A stretch of 64,000 bases of DNA from Henricia sp. BOLD:AAB3569 (GCA_037783545.1 JBBELK010000096.1:248001-312000), one strand, 5' to 3'. Counted from the first letter of the stretch, positions 1 to 11,910 are shown. Notes: generated from the sequence alone by a model not told the origin. Numbers and translations: made by a program.

Positions 1-7
1 TTACTTG

Positions 8-412
8 TTGTGTTTTAGTGTATCAATATTTATTTGAGATGTTTTGACAACATGTATTTTGGATAAGTTCTCCTGTGTCTTTTGGTAGCAGTTTAATTAA
101 ATTATGTCTCATGCATGACCGCACATGAGGCAAATAAGGGTGTCGGGTGGAACACGACTTGCGCCAATTCAGTATGGCTAGGAAAAAGAAAAGGATTTGA
201 ACCAGTGCAGAGCTGCCATCCGTCCCAGATTTTGCAACAGGTTCTTCGGAAAATAATTAATTTGGTGGTCTCTTTTTTTCTTCTATTCTGATGTTGGCGC
301 AAGTCGTGTTCCACCTGACATCCTTATTTGCCTCATGTGCGATCATGCACATGAGAACCTATCCAAAATACAGAACATCTCATATAAATATTGGTACACT
401 AAAACACAAAAA
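8..412. repeat. Foldback element, about 400 bp
   Basis: Left arm (from 8, TTGTGTTTTAGTGTA) and right arm (ending 412, TACACTAAAACACAAAAA) are inverted copies over roughly 160 bp, including ATGAGGCAAATAAGG and GGAACACGACTTGCGCCAA. The arms differ by small indels. A non-autonomous palindromic transposon, class not determined. Confidence 0.8.
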
Positions 413-487
413 GTGTATAATAGTTTTTTGTTTACTCACACTGTAGAACGAACTTGCCATTAAAATTTTAACCAACGTTCTGAGAGT

Positions 488-1423
488 GTGGAATCTACAG
501 TTCCTCACAAAGTGGTCAGTGACAAAAATAAGTGCACCCCATGGATTACTGCTAACATTAAAAGACAAATAAGAAAACGTAACAGGTATTTTAAAGAAGC
601 CAAAAAATCCAATAAGGAAACTCATTGGTCAAGATACAGAGAAACCAGACGGGAGGTGAAACGTAATATTAAATGTAGCCACTATAATTATGTCAAGCGC
701 ATTGTGTCGGATGTTGATAATAATCCTAAGAGGTTCTGGAATTTTGTGAACTCTTGTAAAAAAGATAATCGTTCGATAGACTGCCTAAATATTAATGGTG
801 AAAAGATTACTGACCACGAATCAATAGCTAATGCCTTGAACAATCAATTTAATTCCGTGTTTAATGTCTCAGGGGATAACAATGATGCTCTTCCCGACCC
901 TGAGCCCATTAACACGCTATGTGACATTAGATGCACTACCTATGAAGTTTATAAATTAGAGATTGACGTTCATAAAGCAGAAGGTCCAGATGGTATTGCC
1001 CCTAGAATCCTAAAAGAGGGCGCCGAGTACCTCGCACCATCTCTCACTAAAATATTTAATGCTTCGCTTGAGAATGGTATTCTTCCTGACGAATGGCGGA
1101 GAGCGAATATAATCCCCTTGTTCAAAAAGGGGAAAAGAGATGTTGCGAGTAACTACCGCCCTATTTCACTCACGTCTATTGTGAGTAAGATTTTGGAAAA
1201 AATTGTTTGTGGCAAGCTTATTAAATATTTACAAAATAATAATATTCTTAATGAAAATCAACATGGTTTCAGAGCGCGTCGCTCTTGTGAAACTCAGTTG
1301 ATCGATGCTACTCATGACTGGAGCAGTTACTTAGACGCTGGGTATGATGTGGATATTATCTTTCTCGATTTCGCCAAAGCGTTTGATAGAGTGCGCCATG
1401 ACCTTCTGCGTAAAAAGCTTATT
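488..1423 (+). pseudogene. LINE ORF2, linker and first half of reverse transcriptase
   Basis: Open frame of a CR1/L2/Jockey-type non-LTR retrotransposon, 5' truncated (no endonuclease domain; the apparent GTG start is not a real start). It shows the linker (TPWITANIKRQIRKRN) and reverse transcriptase blocks: KAEGPDGI, LPDEWRRANIIPLFKKG, YRPISLTSIVSKILEKIV, NQHGFRARRSCETQL and the catalytic-Asp block IIFLDFAKAFDRV. The frame stops at 1429 only because another element is inserted at 1424; the second half resumes at 3688 in the same phase. The LINE was probably intact in this region when the insertion happened. Confidence 0.92.
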
Positions 1424-1477
1424 AGGTGATCGGGCCAACAGCCCGATCACCTATTACTCTCGTACGATTTCTTTGTC

Positions 1478-1516
1478 TTTTTTTTTTTTTTTTTTTCTTT
1501 TTCTTTTTCTTTTTCC
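1478..1516. repeat. T-rich homopolymer tract
   Basis: A run of about 20 T followed by TTTTTC repeats, within the Helentron-like insertion. Confidence 0.9.
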
Positions 1517-1669
1517 ACTCAAACGTTTCCAGAGCTTTTCTTCAAAACGGTTCAAGCTATCAACTTGAAACTTTGTAGGAACATCAACCCCAATGTGAAG
1601 GTGTGCATACAAGGGTGACGTCATTGTGACGTCATTGGGTATCAAATTACAACCCAAAAATGACTAAAA

Positions 1670-2345
1670 TATGCATGTTTTTAAATGCTTCCGTCTGGAA
1701 AACCACGTGACCCATGATTTTCGTATTTAGCAGGCTTATAGATAAGATCATGGCCTACGATTTTCTTCGTGTGGGCATTTTCATCTGACCCTTCCTTCTG
1801 GGGTCAATCTGAGGTCAAAGTTCAACGAAAACGAAAATCGCAATTTTTGCACTTATTGAGCAACAATGCCCATCAAACCAAGCTGAATCTTTAAGTAACT
1901 AAGTACAGGCATAGGTCCTATGGCAGACTTTCACCAGCGTGTATAATATTATGATGGCATCAAGCGTGACGTCATCGTGACGTCATCAAGTATCAAATTA
2001 CACCCCCCAAAAAAACAAAATATGCATATTTTAAAATGCTTCCGTCTTGAAAACCACGTGACCCAGGATCTTCGTATTTGGCAGGTTTACAGATGACATT
2101 CTGTGCTACAATTTTCTTTGTGTGGGCATTTTCATCTGACCCTTCCTTCTGGGGTCAATTGGAGGTCAAAGTTCAACGAAACTGAGAATCTCAGTTTTTA
2201 CACTTACCAGCAACAATGCCTATCAAACCAAGCTGAATCGTTAGTAAATTAGATACAGACATAGGCCCTACGGCAGACTTTCACCAGAATGTATAGTATC
2301 ACGATGGCATCAAGTGTGACGTAATCATGACGTCATCAGGTGTCA
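1670..2345. repeat. Two direct copies of a ~350-bp internal module
   Basis: Segments starting near 1685 and 2040 (CTTCCGTCT.GAAAACCACG, then the CTGACCCTTCCTTCTGGGGT block, ending in GTGACGTCAT motifs) are diverged tandem copies. Part of the Helentron-like body. Confidence 0.8.
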
Positions 2346-3335
2346 AATTACAAAAATTCAAAGGTTATTATTTCCAAAATTCATATCTCAAGAACCGTAA
2401 TAGATACTTGAACAATTCTTTCACAACATGATAAGTCTAAATGAACTGAACAAATCATACGATGTCATGACCCCTGTGTGACGCCTACTTCCGGTCCAAA
2501 CCGGAAGTTGTTCGAAAATGTGCATTTTGTAAGCGTTTTGAATGCAAATAGATTCAAAGTGGTAGTGAATTTGACCATATTTCTACGGAACGAAATGTTT
2601 CCACACATGTAGACTTTTTGACTATACCATTTGTGACGTCATCACATGGACGGTGGTTACGTAATGTGGCGTCAAAATACGCAAATTTGGAGCTGAATTG
2701 TTTTAAAATGCTGTATCTTGAGAACTACAGCAGATATTTGCATGATTCTTTCGCCACATCTAAGAACTTGATGTTTATCAAATTGTTGAACAATTTGTGC
2801 ACAACATTGTGACGTCATGATATCGTCACAGGTGTCAAATTACAAAAATTCAAAGGTTTTTATTTTCAAAATTCATATCTCAAGAACCGTAATAGATACT
2901 TGAACAATTCTTTCACAACATGATAAGTCTAAATGAACTGAACAAATCATACGATGTCATGACCCCTGTGTGACGCCTACTTCCGGTCCAAACCGGAAGT
3001 TGTTCGAAAATGTGCAATTTTTTAGCATTTTGAATGCAAATAGATTCAAAGTGGTAGTGAATTTGACCATATTTCTACGGAACGAAATGTTTCCACACAT
3101 GTGGACCTTTTGACTATACCATTGGTGACGTCATTACATGGACGGTGGTTACGTAATGTGGTGTCAAATCACGCAAATTTGGAGCTGAGATGTTTTAAAA
3201 TGCTGTATCTTGAGAACTACAGCAGATATTTGCATGATTCTTTCGCCACATTTAAGAACTTGATGTTTATCAAATTGTTGAACAATTTGTGCACAAAATT
3301 GTGACGTCATGATGTCGTCACAGGTGTCACATTAC
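2341..3335. repeat. Two direct copies of a ~485-bp internal module
   Basis: Copies begin near 2341 and 2834 (GTGTCAAATTACAAAAATTC) and include the ACGCCTACTTCCGGTCCAAA palindromic block and GTGACGTCA words. The pair is more similar than the neighbouring 350-bp pair, so it duplicated later. Short open frames here are repeat artefacts. Confidence 0.85.
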
Positions 3336-3449
3336 AAGATTTCAAAGGTTATTATTTCAACAATTCATATCTCAAAACGGTGCAAGCTATCAACCCCCAG
3401 CTATGGCGGATATGCAGGGAGGAGATATTAGTTACCGGATTAGTGTATA

Positions 3450-3572
3450 CAGCAGCCGATTTCACGAAACTTTACGCAATTGCGCAAGTCCACTTACGCC
3501 ATAAGTTATTGCGCAAGTAATGGCGTAAGTGGACTTGCGCAATTGCGTAAAGTTTCGTGAAATCGGCTGCTG
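3450..3572. mobile_element. Perfect 52-bp foldback MITE
   Basis: Arm 3450-3501 (starting CAGCAGCCGATTTCACGAAA) is a perfect inverse of 3521-3572, with a 19-bp spacer. A diverged relative with the same ends lies at 63193-63342. It sits within the Helentron-like element, so it is either a later insertion or captured cargo. Confidence 0.88.
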
Positions 3573-3687
3573 AACTTCCATTTTTGCCATTCCACAGGTG
3601 ATAACAACGTCTGAAATTCATCACAAAATGTTCATTTAACCCGATCACCTGGCGTTTGTAACAACAAACGTCATACCTCTAGTTATT

Positions 3688-4993
3688 TATGGTGTTGGTG
3701 ACTCTAATATTAAGTGGATCATGAATTTTCTTACTGAACGAGAGCAAAGAGTTTCTACCGGCGGGAAGTTTTTATCTTGGTCGAGTGTCAAATCAGGCGT
3801 ACCACAAGGTACCATTCTCGGCCCAATACTTTTTCTGTGTTTTATAAACGACATTTCTAATGATATTCAATCTACAATTCGTTTATATGCAGATGACTGT
3901 GTTTTATACCGGCCCATTATCGCTGAAACAGACACCGCGATCCTCCAATCCGATTTGAATTTACTTCTCAGCTGGTCGAATCGTTGGCAGTTAAACTTTA
4001 ATGTTGATAAGTGCAAAGCTATGAGGATGTCTAGGAAGCACCACCCCTCAAACCATGAATATTTTATTAATACCGACGCCTTATCGAATACGACATGTGA
4101 GAAATATTTAGGTGTCACAGTAAACGATAAGCTAAATTGGAATACTCAATGCCAACAAGTTTATACTCAATGCAATAAAACGTTAGGAATTATAAAACGT
4201 AATTTCAAGAACTGCCCCATAAATATTTTAAACAAACTTTACATTTCTCTTATCCGTTCCCGACTTGACTATTGCTGTGCTGTTTGGGACCCATAGGCCT
4301 ATAGGATAAATCATGTTAATATTGTAGAACGCGTGCAGAATCAAACTATTAGATTTATTTTTAAAGACTGGCAGACGAGCTATAATGAACTCCTGAATCG
4401 TTTAGGTTGGACTGACCTTGTGACAAGAAGAAAATACTTCCGTCTAGTTTTGTGTTTTAAAATATTAGGTGGTTTTATTAACATAAACTCACTTGAAAAG
4501 TTTCAACCTGCTACGAGATTAGGACGGAATAATCACCCTAGAAAACTGAATATCCCGTTTGCCAGAACCGACTGTTTTAAATATTCCTATTTTCCCCGTA
4601 CAGCACGCGAGTGGAACAGCCTACCTGAATATGTAATTCAAAATAAGTCACTGAATAGCTTTGAAGCCTCTCTTCGTGATTGTATTACATCTTAGTTAAG
4701 GTTTTTACTTAGTGCTGTGGTTATGTATATATTCAAACCAGCATTTTTTCTATTTTACGTCATTTTATTATAATCTGAATGCGTACATTTTGTACTTTTA
4801 TGATGTTTTTAATTTGTTTCGTATGTTTTTAGTTTTGCATGTTATACGGTTTAACTCTAATATCGTCTTTGTCGTTTATTTTATATTATGTTTTTACTGT
4901 ATCCGGGAAGTGGTTTAATTCGGATTGTTATAGTCCTATCCACAACCCTTGACATTGTCAAAAATTTGTATAATAATAATAATAATAATAATA
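3688..4993 (+). pseudogene. LINE ORF2, second half, 3' UTR and (AAT)n tail
   Basis: Continues the frame broken at 1423. It shows the palm block SGVPQGTILGPILFLCFIND, the catalytic RLYADDCVLYR, the NVDKCKAMRM thumb-proximal block and YLGVTVNDKLNW. The frame stops at 4296 (TAG after the VWDP motif), then continues as VERVQNQTIRFIFKDW to the C-terminal FPRTAREWNSLP block ending 4695. A 3' UTR of about 275 bp and an AAT microsatellite (4971-4993) complete the usual 3' end. One stop and the insertion are the visible lesions. Confidence 0.9.
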
Positions 4994-5117
4994 GTTGTAT
5001 AAGCCGTATGGACTTAATAGACCATTTCGACATTTTCGCAGCCATTTTGAAGGAGGTGCAAAGAGCGCCCTCAAGCGCCGCATGTGCGTGCACAAAACAT
5101 ATCTAAGGCCGCTTCGC

Positions 5118-5410
5118 GCACTGGATACAACTTCGCAATTAATTTGTTTGACTAATTAAATCGATGGCTTTGACGATAAAGTTGGTTGATTGTGATTCTA
5201 TATGAATTGTTCTTATGCTTCAGTTGAAAAATCAAAATTAAAAGTGCCTTCTTGTCTGAATAAATCGCATTTTAAGACCCCTTCTTATTTCCCAATTTCT
5301 CTAAGATTAAGGCGGCTTGATTCCCGCACTGGATACAACTTCGCAATTAATTTGTTTGACTAATTAAATCGATTGCTATGACGATAAAGCTGATTGATGA
5401 TGATTCTACA
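5118..5410. repeat. 85-bp direct repeat pair
   Basis: CACTGGATACAACTTCGCAA and the following 65 bp occur at 5118-5204 and again at 5323-5408 with few changes. No coding sense; type unknown. Confidence 0.8.
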
Positions 5411-5639
5411 TAGAGCTGTTTAGCAGAAACATTTGCTTTATCAAAAATTTGTTTGCTTTATAAAAATGGGTTAATAGTCAAATGTTTATGTCAACTTGTG
5501 TTCTTAGCAAGAATAGCAGATATTCTTGTGAAAAACAAAAATTGACATGCAATTTTGACTATTGACCCATTTTTATAAAGCAAACAAATTTTTGATTAAG
5601 CAAATATTTCTGCTAAACAGCTTTATGAAATTGGCCCCT
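5411..5639. mobile_element. Foldback MITE, GGGCCAATTTCA family
   Basis: Arms AGCTGTTTAGCAGAAA..TAGTCAAA and TTTGACTATTGACCC..AACAGCT pair over about 75 bp each. The right end carries TTTATGAAATTGGCCCC. The left end has lost the matching 14 bp. Relatives: 62630-63157 and a half copy at about 56176-56263. Confidence 0.82.
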
Positions 5640-6071
5640 GATCGTTCCAGGTATCGTGAGGGACGACTGGATTGCGAGTGCTCGAAAAGTATTGGTGTGA
5701 TAGGTCGATAGTTTGCGACATTCGGCGAGGGAGGTCCCTTTGGGATGGGAGTAGTCTTGATGCAAGACCGAGTTCGCGATCCCCACATTGTTCATTTTAG
5801 CCGCCAGAGGGCGTACCTACACTTACAACGTGAACTCGAAAACTCGGTCTTGATTACTCCGTAAGAAAAAAGTTCGATAACCTTTATGGAAGCACATGAA
5901 TAATTAAACAGCAAGGTCAAAAATTATGGGCGCCTGCGTAGAAGAGAAAGCGATGCCTCCATAACTAGGTCATGTGGGATGGTAACTTGCCGTGTACATT
6001 TGTACGTGTGCAGTGATTCACCGTGCCGCGCGAAAATGATATCGGGCCATTTTCGTGCAGTGACCGTGGTG
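5640..6071. other. Unassigned interval
   Basis: No supported gene. It contains a short inverted pair around GACCGAGTT (near 5767 and 5839) and single-copy-looking sequence. Confidence 0.5.
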
Positions 6072-7315
6072 CATGGTTTTATAGCAATGGAAATCCAGGC
6101 TGGGTGCCCAAAATCAGACATGTCATAATTTTATTTCTCATTTTTATCATCAAACTTGTTCTAACATGCATTGCTTATTTTTCATTTAATACGAAATAAA
6201 GACGTTTATACTGGTCGGATATGGCATTCAACCTAAAAATTCAAATTACTTCTGCACTTGAAGTGAAATATTGAACTAATGAATCAGACAATGTTGACGA
6301 ACATTTCTTTGGACAATGTTGGACAGAAGTGGGAAAAATTTAAAAATCATGAAAATTTCTTTATTATTTTTCACACCATGGTTTTTACAACCAAACTAAA
6401 ATTTTACATGGTTTTATAGCAATGGAAATCCAGGCTGGGTGCCCAAAATCAGACATGTCAGAATTGTATTTCTCATTTTTATCATCAAACTTAATTGTTC
6501 TAACATGCATTGTTTATTTTTTATTTAATACAAAATAAAGACGTTTATAGTGGTCGGATATGGAATTCAACCTACAAATTCAAATTATTTCTGCACTTGA
6601 AGTGAAATATTGAACTAATGAATCAGACAATGTTGACGAACATTTCTTTGGACAATGTTGGACAGCAGTGGGACAAAATTTAAAAATCATGAAAATTTTT
6701 CTTTCTTAGTTTTTACACCATGGTTTTTACAACTAATTTAAAATTTTACATGGTTTTATAACAATGGAAATCCAGGCTGGGGGCCTAAAATCAGACATGT
6801 CATAATTTTATTTCTCATTTTTATCATCAAACTTGTTCTAACATGCATTGTTTATTTTTCATTTAATACAAAATAAAGACGTTTATAGTGGTCGGATATG
6901 GAATTCAACCTTAAAATTCAAATTATTTCTGCACTTGAAGTGAAATATTGAACTAATGAATCAGACAATGTTGACGAACATTTCCTTGGACAATGTTGGA
7001 CAGCAATGGGACAAAATTTAAAAATCATGAAAATTTTTCTTTCTTAGTTTTGGGTTTTTACAACTAAACTAAAATTTTACATGGTTTTATAACAATGGAA
7101 ATCCAGGCTGGGGGCCTAAAATCAGACATGTCATAATTTTATTTCTCATTTTTATCATCAAACTTGTTCTAACATGCATTGTTTATTTTTCATTTAATAT
7201 AAAATAAAGAGGTTTATAGTGGTCGGATATGGAATTCAACCTAAAAATTCAAATTATTTCTGCACTTGAAGTCAAATATTGAACTAATGAATCAGACAAT
7301 GTTGACAAACATTTC
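6072..7315. repeat. 335-bp satellite, about 3.7 copies
   Basis: Units begin CATGGTTTTATA.CAATGG at 6072, 6407, 6749 and 7080 (spacings 335, 342, 331). AT-rich and non-coding. Copies differ by a few percent and small indels; the last copy is truncated at a T run. Confidence 0.93.
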
Positions 7316-8992
7316 CATTTTTTTTTTAGTTAACCAAACTGTGCAAATTTCCTTCAAGGGCTTCTGTCCTATCTACAAAGTAGTATGCTGTTGTTCCCTG
7401 GAATTCGTAAAAACAGCTTCATATCCACAAAATTAATGGGCCTTCTCAAAGCATTCTCCTCAGAGCACTGAAAAGGGTGAAATTTTAAACATTTAGTAAA
7501 CTAATAAACATCAAATTTAAATTTGTTCCATTAAACGTTATTCCAGTATATTTTCAGAGGCTTATGCAAGCAAGTTGCTCTAATTAATTTTCTGCAATTC
7601 TGCTTGCTGTAAAAACAAAAACATGCACGAAGAATCAGAAAAAAAAGTATTGTTTTAAATAGGCCGTAAAAGGGAGATCCTTGGGTCACAAAAATTTGCC
7701 TTATTTGTTGTTGGCCTAAATGAAAATCAAATGGGTCATATTTGACTTTAGAAAATGTACAATTACTTTTGTAAAACCATGTGGCTTTGAGAGACTCCTT
7801 TCAACATTAAGCTTACAAAAATTTAATAAGGGCATTTTGAAATTTTTTAAAATCTGCCCAACAATTTATAATACTACAAACATTGTGTACAAAGCATGTG
7901 ATATAGTGAGTGAAATTACTAGTAGTAGTTTTTAAGAAAGTGGGTGGTTCTTCACTCAGATTAATTCACTCCTAAATTTCGGGGTTTTTTTCTATCATAT
8001 CTAAACTAACTGATGCTTGCAAGTCATTTTAGGGAAAAATAGTAGTGGATAACTTCTCTGAAATCGTTTAGCACTTTTTTTTTTACCGAAGCCAATAATA
8101 TGAAAAGCATGCCATATACTATAGAGGAGAAGAAAACAATCCCAGTCGTTTTCTTCCTCCATGCGTAAGCGATGAAAACAAATCGTGACCAAGCAGAACA
8201 TGCCCTAAGAAAATCTCTAAATGCCAGTCTTTGATAGCCTTTGAACTTTTCGATTATCAACTTGGAACGAAATGCTTCGTCTTCACTGGCCGCCCAATCA
8301 TCACACCCGACCGTAGACCCGTTCACGGGTCTAACCCGACCGTATACGAGCAACGCAGGCCGGCAAGCGGTAAGGCCCGGACGACGGTACAGGCGAGCCA
8401 CTGAGTGCATGCAACGCGCAAGATAGCTTTGTCCGTGGACAACGTGTTTGCCTCATATCATGTTTGCCTGCTGACTGCTGATCGATCGATCGATCAGCGA
8501 CTGGAAAAGCAGCGACATTTGTATGCACTGTCCTGTCCAGTGTGTACTCTGGGTACCAGACAGACCAGAGCTGTTGTGAAATATGGAAATTAGATGACGT
8601 CACGCATTTCAACGTGTCACACAAAGGTATGCCAGGAATTCGCTCGGTATTTTGCGAGCGATTTATACGGAATATGAAAGACTGTCTTTTCGACTGTATT
8701 TCAGGTGCGCCCTCTGGCGGCCAATGATGAATAGTCTATGTACATCGTGTATTGCGCGCAAAAAGGCAGTCTTTCCGAATAACTAGGATGGGAGTGATGT
8801 TTGCAACCCTCCAACACATTGGTAATGACCCCTGAAGACAGCACTCGGCTTGGGATCCAACACGCTGGCAGTTTCTTTGAAAAACATGGGGAACATCCCA
8901 AGACGAGGGTCAGTTTCACCATGTGGATTGAGGGCACACAACTTCTCGACTTCCGTTGACCTGAAAGCGACGTTGGTCAACACTGGTGGAAC
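7316..8992. other. Intergenic stretch without supported genes
   Basis: AT-rich to 8000, then more GC-rich. A (GATC)n block lies at 8481-8496. The 128-codon open frame at 8410-8024 on the minus strand has no family resemblance I recognise and no splice or start context to support it. Confidence 0.5.
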
Positions 8993-9887
8993 ATCCCAGC
9001 TAACACATAACGTTCTGCGAACGTTCGCTGAATGTTCGTTTTTGGTCACGTTCGTTTTGAACGTCGAGGGGACGTTCCCCGAACGTTTGTGGAAGTTACG
9101 TTCGTCTTGAACTTCGAGGGGACGTTCTGCCGACGTTTGAATCTAACGTTGGACTATAACGTTCTAAAAACGTTATTTAACAACGTTCGGAGAACGTTTG
9201 TTTTTGGTCACGTTTGTTTTGAACGTCGAGGGGACGTTCTGCGAACATTAGAATCTAACGTTGCAGTGTAACGTTCTAAGAACTTTCCGAGAACGTTAAC
9301 AAAGCAGATTGCGTGGAGATAATTGTTCCGTAAATTTCACGAAAAAAATGCGTTGTTTTAAGCTTTACGTTGTAACCACGCTCTGCCCGATCTATAGTCT
9401 AAAAAGGTAAGATTTGCAAGAAATAAAAAAAAAATGTGGTTTCCAATGTCCGCCATTACCGCCAACTGTGACTACATACGAGGGAAATTCAAAGCGTACT
9501 TACTATACGTAGTAAGAGGAAGTGACTGGTATCAAGAGCACTGGAACTGCAGGTAAGAGATTAGTTGATATGTAAAATAACACATTGAAAATAGTCCGAT
9601 TACGTCATGATTACATCACAATTGCGTCACAGTAAAGCAGTCGTAAGTTCAATTGACACGTCCTCCGACCGTCTTTTTCTAACGTTCGTTTCTAACGTTC
9701 GGAGGACGTCCAGAGAACGTCCCCCGTACGTTCGCGGAACGTTCGGGGGACGTTAGCTTTGAACGTGCCGAGGACGTCCAGAAAACTCCACACAATTACG
9801 TTCCCCGGACGTTCATTCCTAACGTTCCGCGAACGCTCAGCTAACGTTCGGGGAACGTTCGGGGGACGTTATTTGGTTAGCTGGGAT
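8993..9887. mobile_element. Inverted-repeat element with AACGTTC arrays
   Basis: Ends ATCCCAGCTAAC (8993-9004) and GTTAGCTGGGAT (9876-9887). Each subterminal zone (about 9009-9300 and 9660-9860) is an irregular array of the palindromic word AACGTTC, giving GGAACGTTCGGGGGACGTT-like runs. The centre (9300-9650) looks single-copy. It has the build of a non-autonomous cut-and-paste transposon; superfamily unresolved because the flanks show no clean target duplication. Confidence 0.82.
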
Positions 9888-10066
9888 GGACATCGTCATC
9901 AAGGTTTAGCTTGATAAAGGTTTAGATGATAGCAAATGTCTTTAACTGCACTGTACGCACTATACAGCGTCTGAGACTGCGACACAATGCCATCAACACC
10001 ACCAACGACAGTCCACGCAGTGGTCGTCCGAAGGTCCGACAACGCCGATCGGCAGGATAGTTCATA

Positions 10067-11460
10067 ATGAGTGCACCTCCACTCCTCTCCCCAACAGTGC
10101 CTGCGGCTGACTATGAACACCAACATCAACCTTACAAGCCTTCGTTTGTTCAGCTACAGTGGGATGGCCAGCCTCCTCCCACCTATGCCCAAGTTGCCAG
10201 CACCAGATCAGGAGCAAACGGCCACGCCCCTCAACCCATCCAGCGGGATTTCCATTACGAGGACTGGAAAACACGCAAAAGGCACGTGATCCCGAATCAT
10301 CAGGCGCAGCAAGCTTGGCCCGTGACACGTCACCAGCCATTACCAACTCAGGAAACCAAGTGGCTGAGATACCAGAGCAAGAATCGTCAGCCACTGAACA
10401 AGCCGCGCAAAATGGTCCCGAAAGGTCGCTCATGAACAGTTCGACTCAAGATATGCATTGCTGTTACGGCGACCTGATTGATGGCAGTGTCCCTCCAATT
10501 AAAACTAAAGGGTTTAAATTTGGTCATATTAATATACATAGCCTCGTCAGCAAAATAGATGAACTTCGTCTTTTACTGAAATACAAGCCTTTTGATGTGT
10601 TGTGTCTAAATGAAACATTGTGTGATTATAGTATTTCGAACGAAGAGATAAGTATTGACGGGTTTTCTCTTTTAAGAAAGGACAGAACCAGACATGGTGG
10701 CGGTGTAGCCATCTATGTCTCAAATGATCTTAAATTTTCTAGGCGAAAAAATCTTGAGTCTGATAGTTTAGAAAGTGTGTGGATTGAAGTAAAATACAAC
10801 AAGTATAAATCCTCCCTTCTAATTGGTGCTTTCTACAGACCACCCAGTGCCGGCAATAATGCAGGCAATAGCAAAAAGATCTGGAGTCTTCTCAAGGAAA
10901 TAACTCCAAAACAAGAGCGTGTCCTTCCTAGTTCGATTACGATCAATGGATCAGACTGCACTGAGGCTAATCAAATCGCTGACGCATTCAATAATTACTT
11001 TGTGACATGCGCAGAAAACGTCACAAAAGATCTGCCTGTTACCACTCCAATTGAGCCTACTTGTTATTGAGCCTATGCTGTTACTAACAAAGTCATAAAA
11101 AAGAGCGAATATTTCACTTCAGCAATTGAGGAAAATAAGGATAACTCATCACTCTTCACTCATCACTTCCGGAAGCAACTTAAAGAAGTCCTTCCCAATT
11201 AACAAAAACGTGTCCCGAGTTCAATCGTCTCCTCAAACGGAGAATATGTTGATGACCCTACCGACATCGCAAATAACTTCAATGAATATTTTTCAACAAT
11301 TGGTGAACGTATATGGCCGCTGAGAATCACACAAGTTCAAATGAGGCCAATGATTCTCACGGCCATTCTCTTGCTTCTTGACCAGATTACGAACATTGTT
11401 CTCTTCCTAGTATCCCATAAGAGTTTGTTCAAAAGGAAATTGCGTCTTTGATTAAAATGG
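10067..11460 (+). pseudogene. LINE ORF remnant: endonuclease domain and linker
   Basis: Recognisable apurinic-endonuclease-like domain of a non-LTR retrotransposon: HINIHSLVSKIDELR, FDVLCLNETL, RHGGGVAIYVS, SVWIEVKYNKYKSSL and GAFYRPPS. An internal deletion then joins it to the ORF2 linker (SITINGSDCTEANQIADAFN). After a stop at 11068 a second, related linker copy follows (11099-11330, NGEYVDDPTDIANNFNEYF) with further stops. It lacks the catalytic second half of the endonuclease and all of the reverse transcriptase. Confidence 0.85.
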
Positions 11461-11481
11461 CTGCACCTTTTATTATGCTAC

Positions 11482-11730
11482 GTTTACACCATGTCTCCGG
11501 CAGTCCCGGCGCCCCGGTAGAGGATCACCGTGGAGGCACCGGGATGGACGTCGGGGAGCGTAGGCGACCGGGGTGGCGAAACGTGAATGACCGTAGCTCA
11601 CCCTTGCCACCGGCCAGTGAGCAGCTCTGTCAAAAATGTTGCCCCGGCAGTCCCGGTGTCACATTTCAGCACGTTGCGTGCACGATCTCAGATGTTCCGC
11701 GTGCTCAGATGTCCCGGTGTAAACGGTAAA
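11482..11730. mobile_element. Probable small MITE
   Basis: Ends CGTTTACACC and GGTGTAAACG enclose GC-rich repeats of CCCGG and GGCAGTCCCGG. The ends resemble those of the element at 49349-49797. It lies inside the LINE linker remnant. No clear target duplication. Confidence 0.5.
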
Positions 11731-11910
11731 ACTGTCCCTTGTAAATGTGTCCGCGTGCTTACTGGCCTCGTCGTACATATGTTTCTCTCTTCTGACTCTC
11801 AGAAAGCCCTGCTGCGTAAGACCCCTTCTTCTTCTTCTTCTTCAAGCTACTGCAAACAAACTCCGCTGTACGGGATATCATGTTGCAGGCGCATGGTGGC
11901 TAGTGGATGA

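Larger units (their letters stand above)
1424..3682. mobile_element. Helentron/Helitron2-like non-autonomous insertion
   Basis: A 2.26-kb insertion splitting the LINE. The 5' end is AGGTGATCGGGC, followed at once by a hairpin (1424-1435 pairs with 1441-1452). Near the 3' end the inverted copy CCCGATCACCT (3640-3650) is subterminal. It is followed by a second hairpin, GGCGTTTGT..ACAAACGTC (3651-3672), and the end ATACCTCTAG. Such asymmetric inverted repeats plus a 3' hairpin are the known pattern of Helitron2/Helentron elements. TTATT flanks both sides, so the exact boundary is ambiguous: T|T insertion without duplication, or a 5-bp target duplication of a cut-and-paste element. The body has two internal repeats and no transposase. 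Confidence 0.7.

Noticed and set aside
488..490. GTG as start codon of the first LINE open frame
   Set aside because: The frame enters in the middle of the LINE linker region; the element is 5' truncated and this is not an initiation site.
4712..5106. Short frames after the LINE stop codon
   Set aside because: They lie in the LINE 3' UTR and AAT microsatellite.
8024..8410. 128-codon minus-strand open frame
   Set aside because: No recognisable family, no supporting signals, and it spans a change of base composition.
8481..8496. GATC repeat as a regulatory site
   Set aside because: A short simple repeat with no supporting context.
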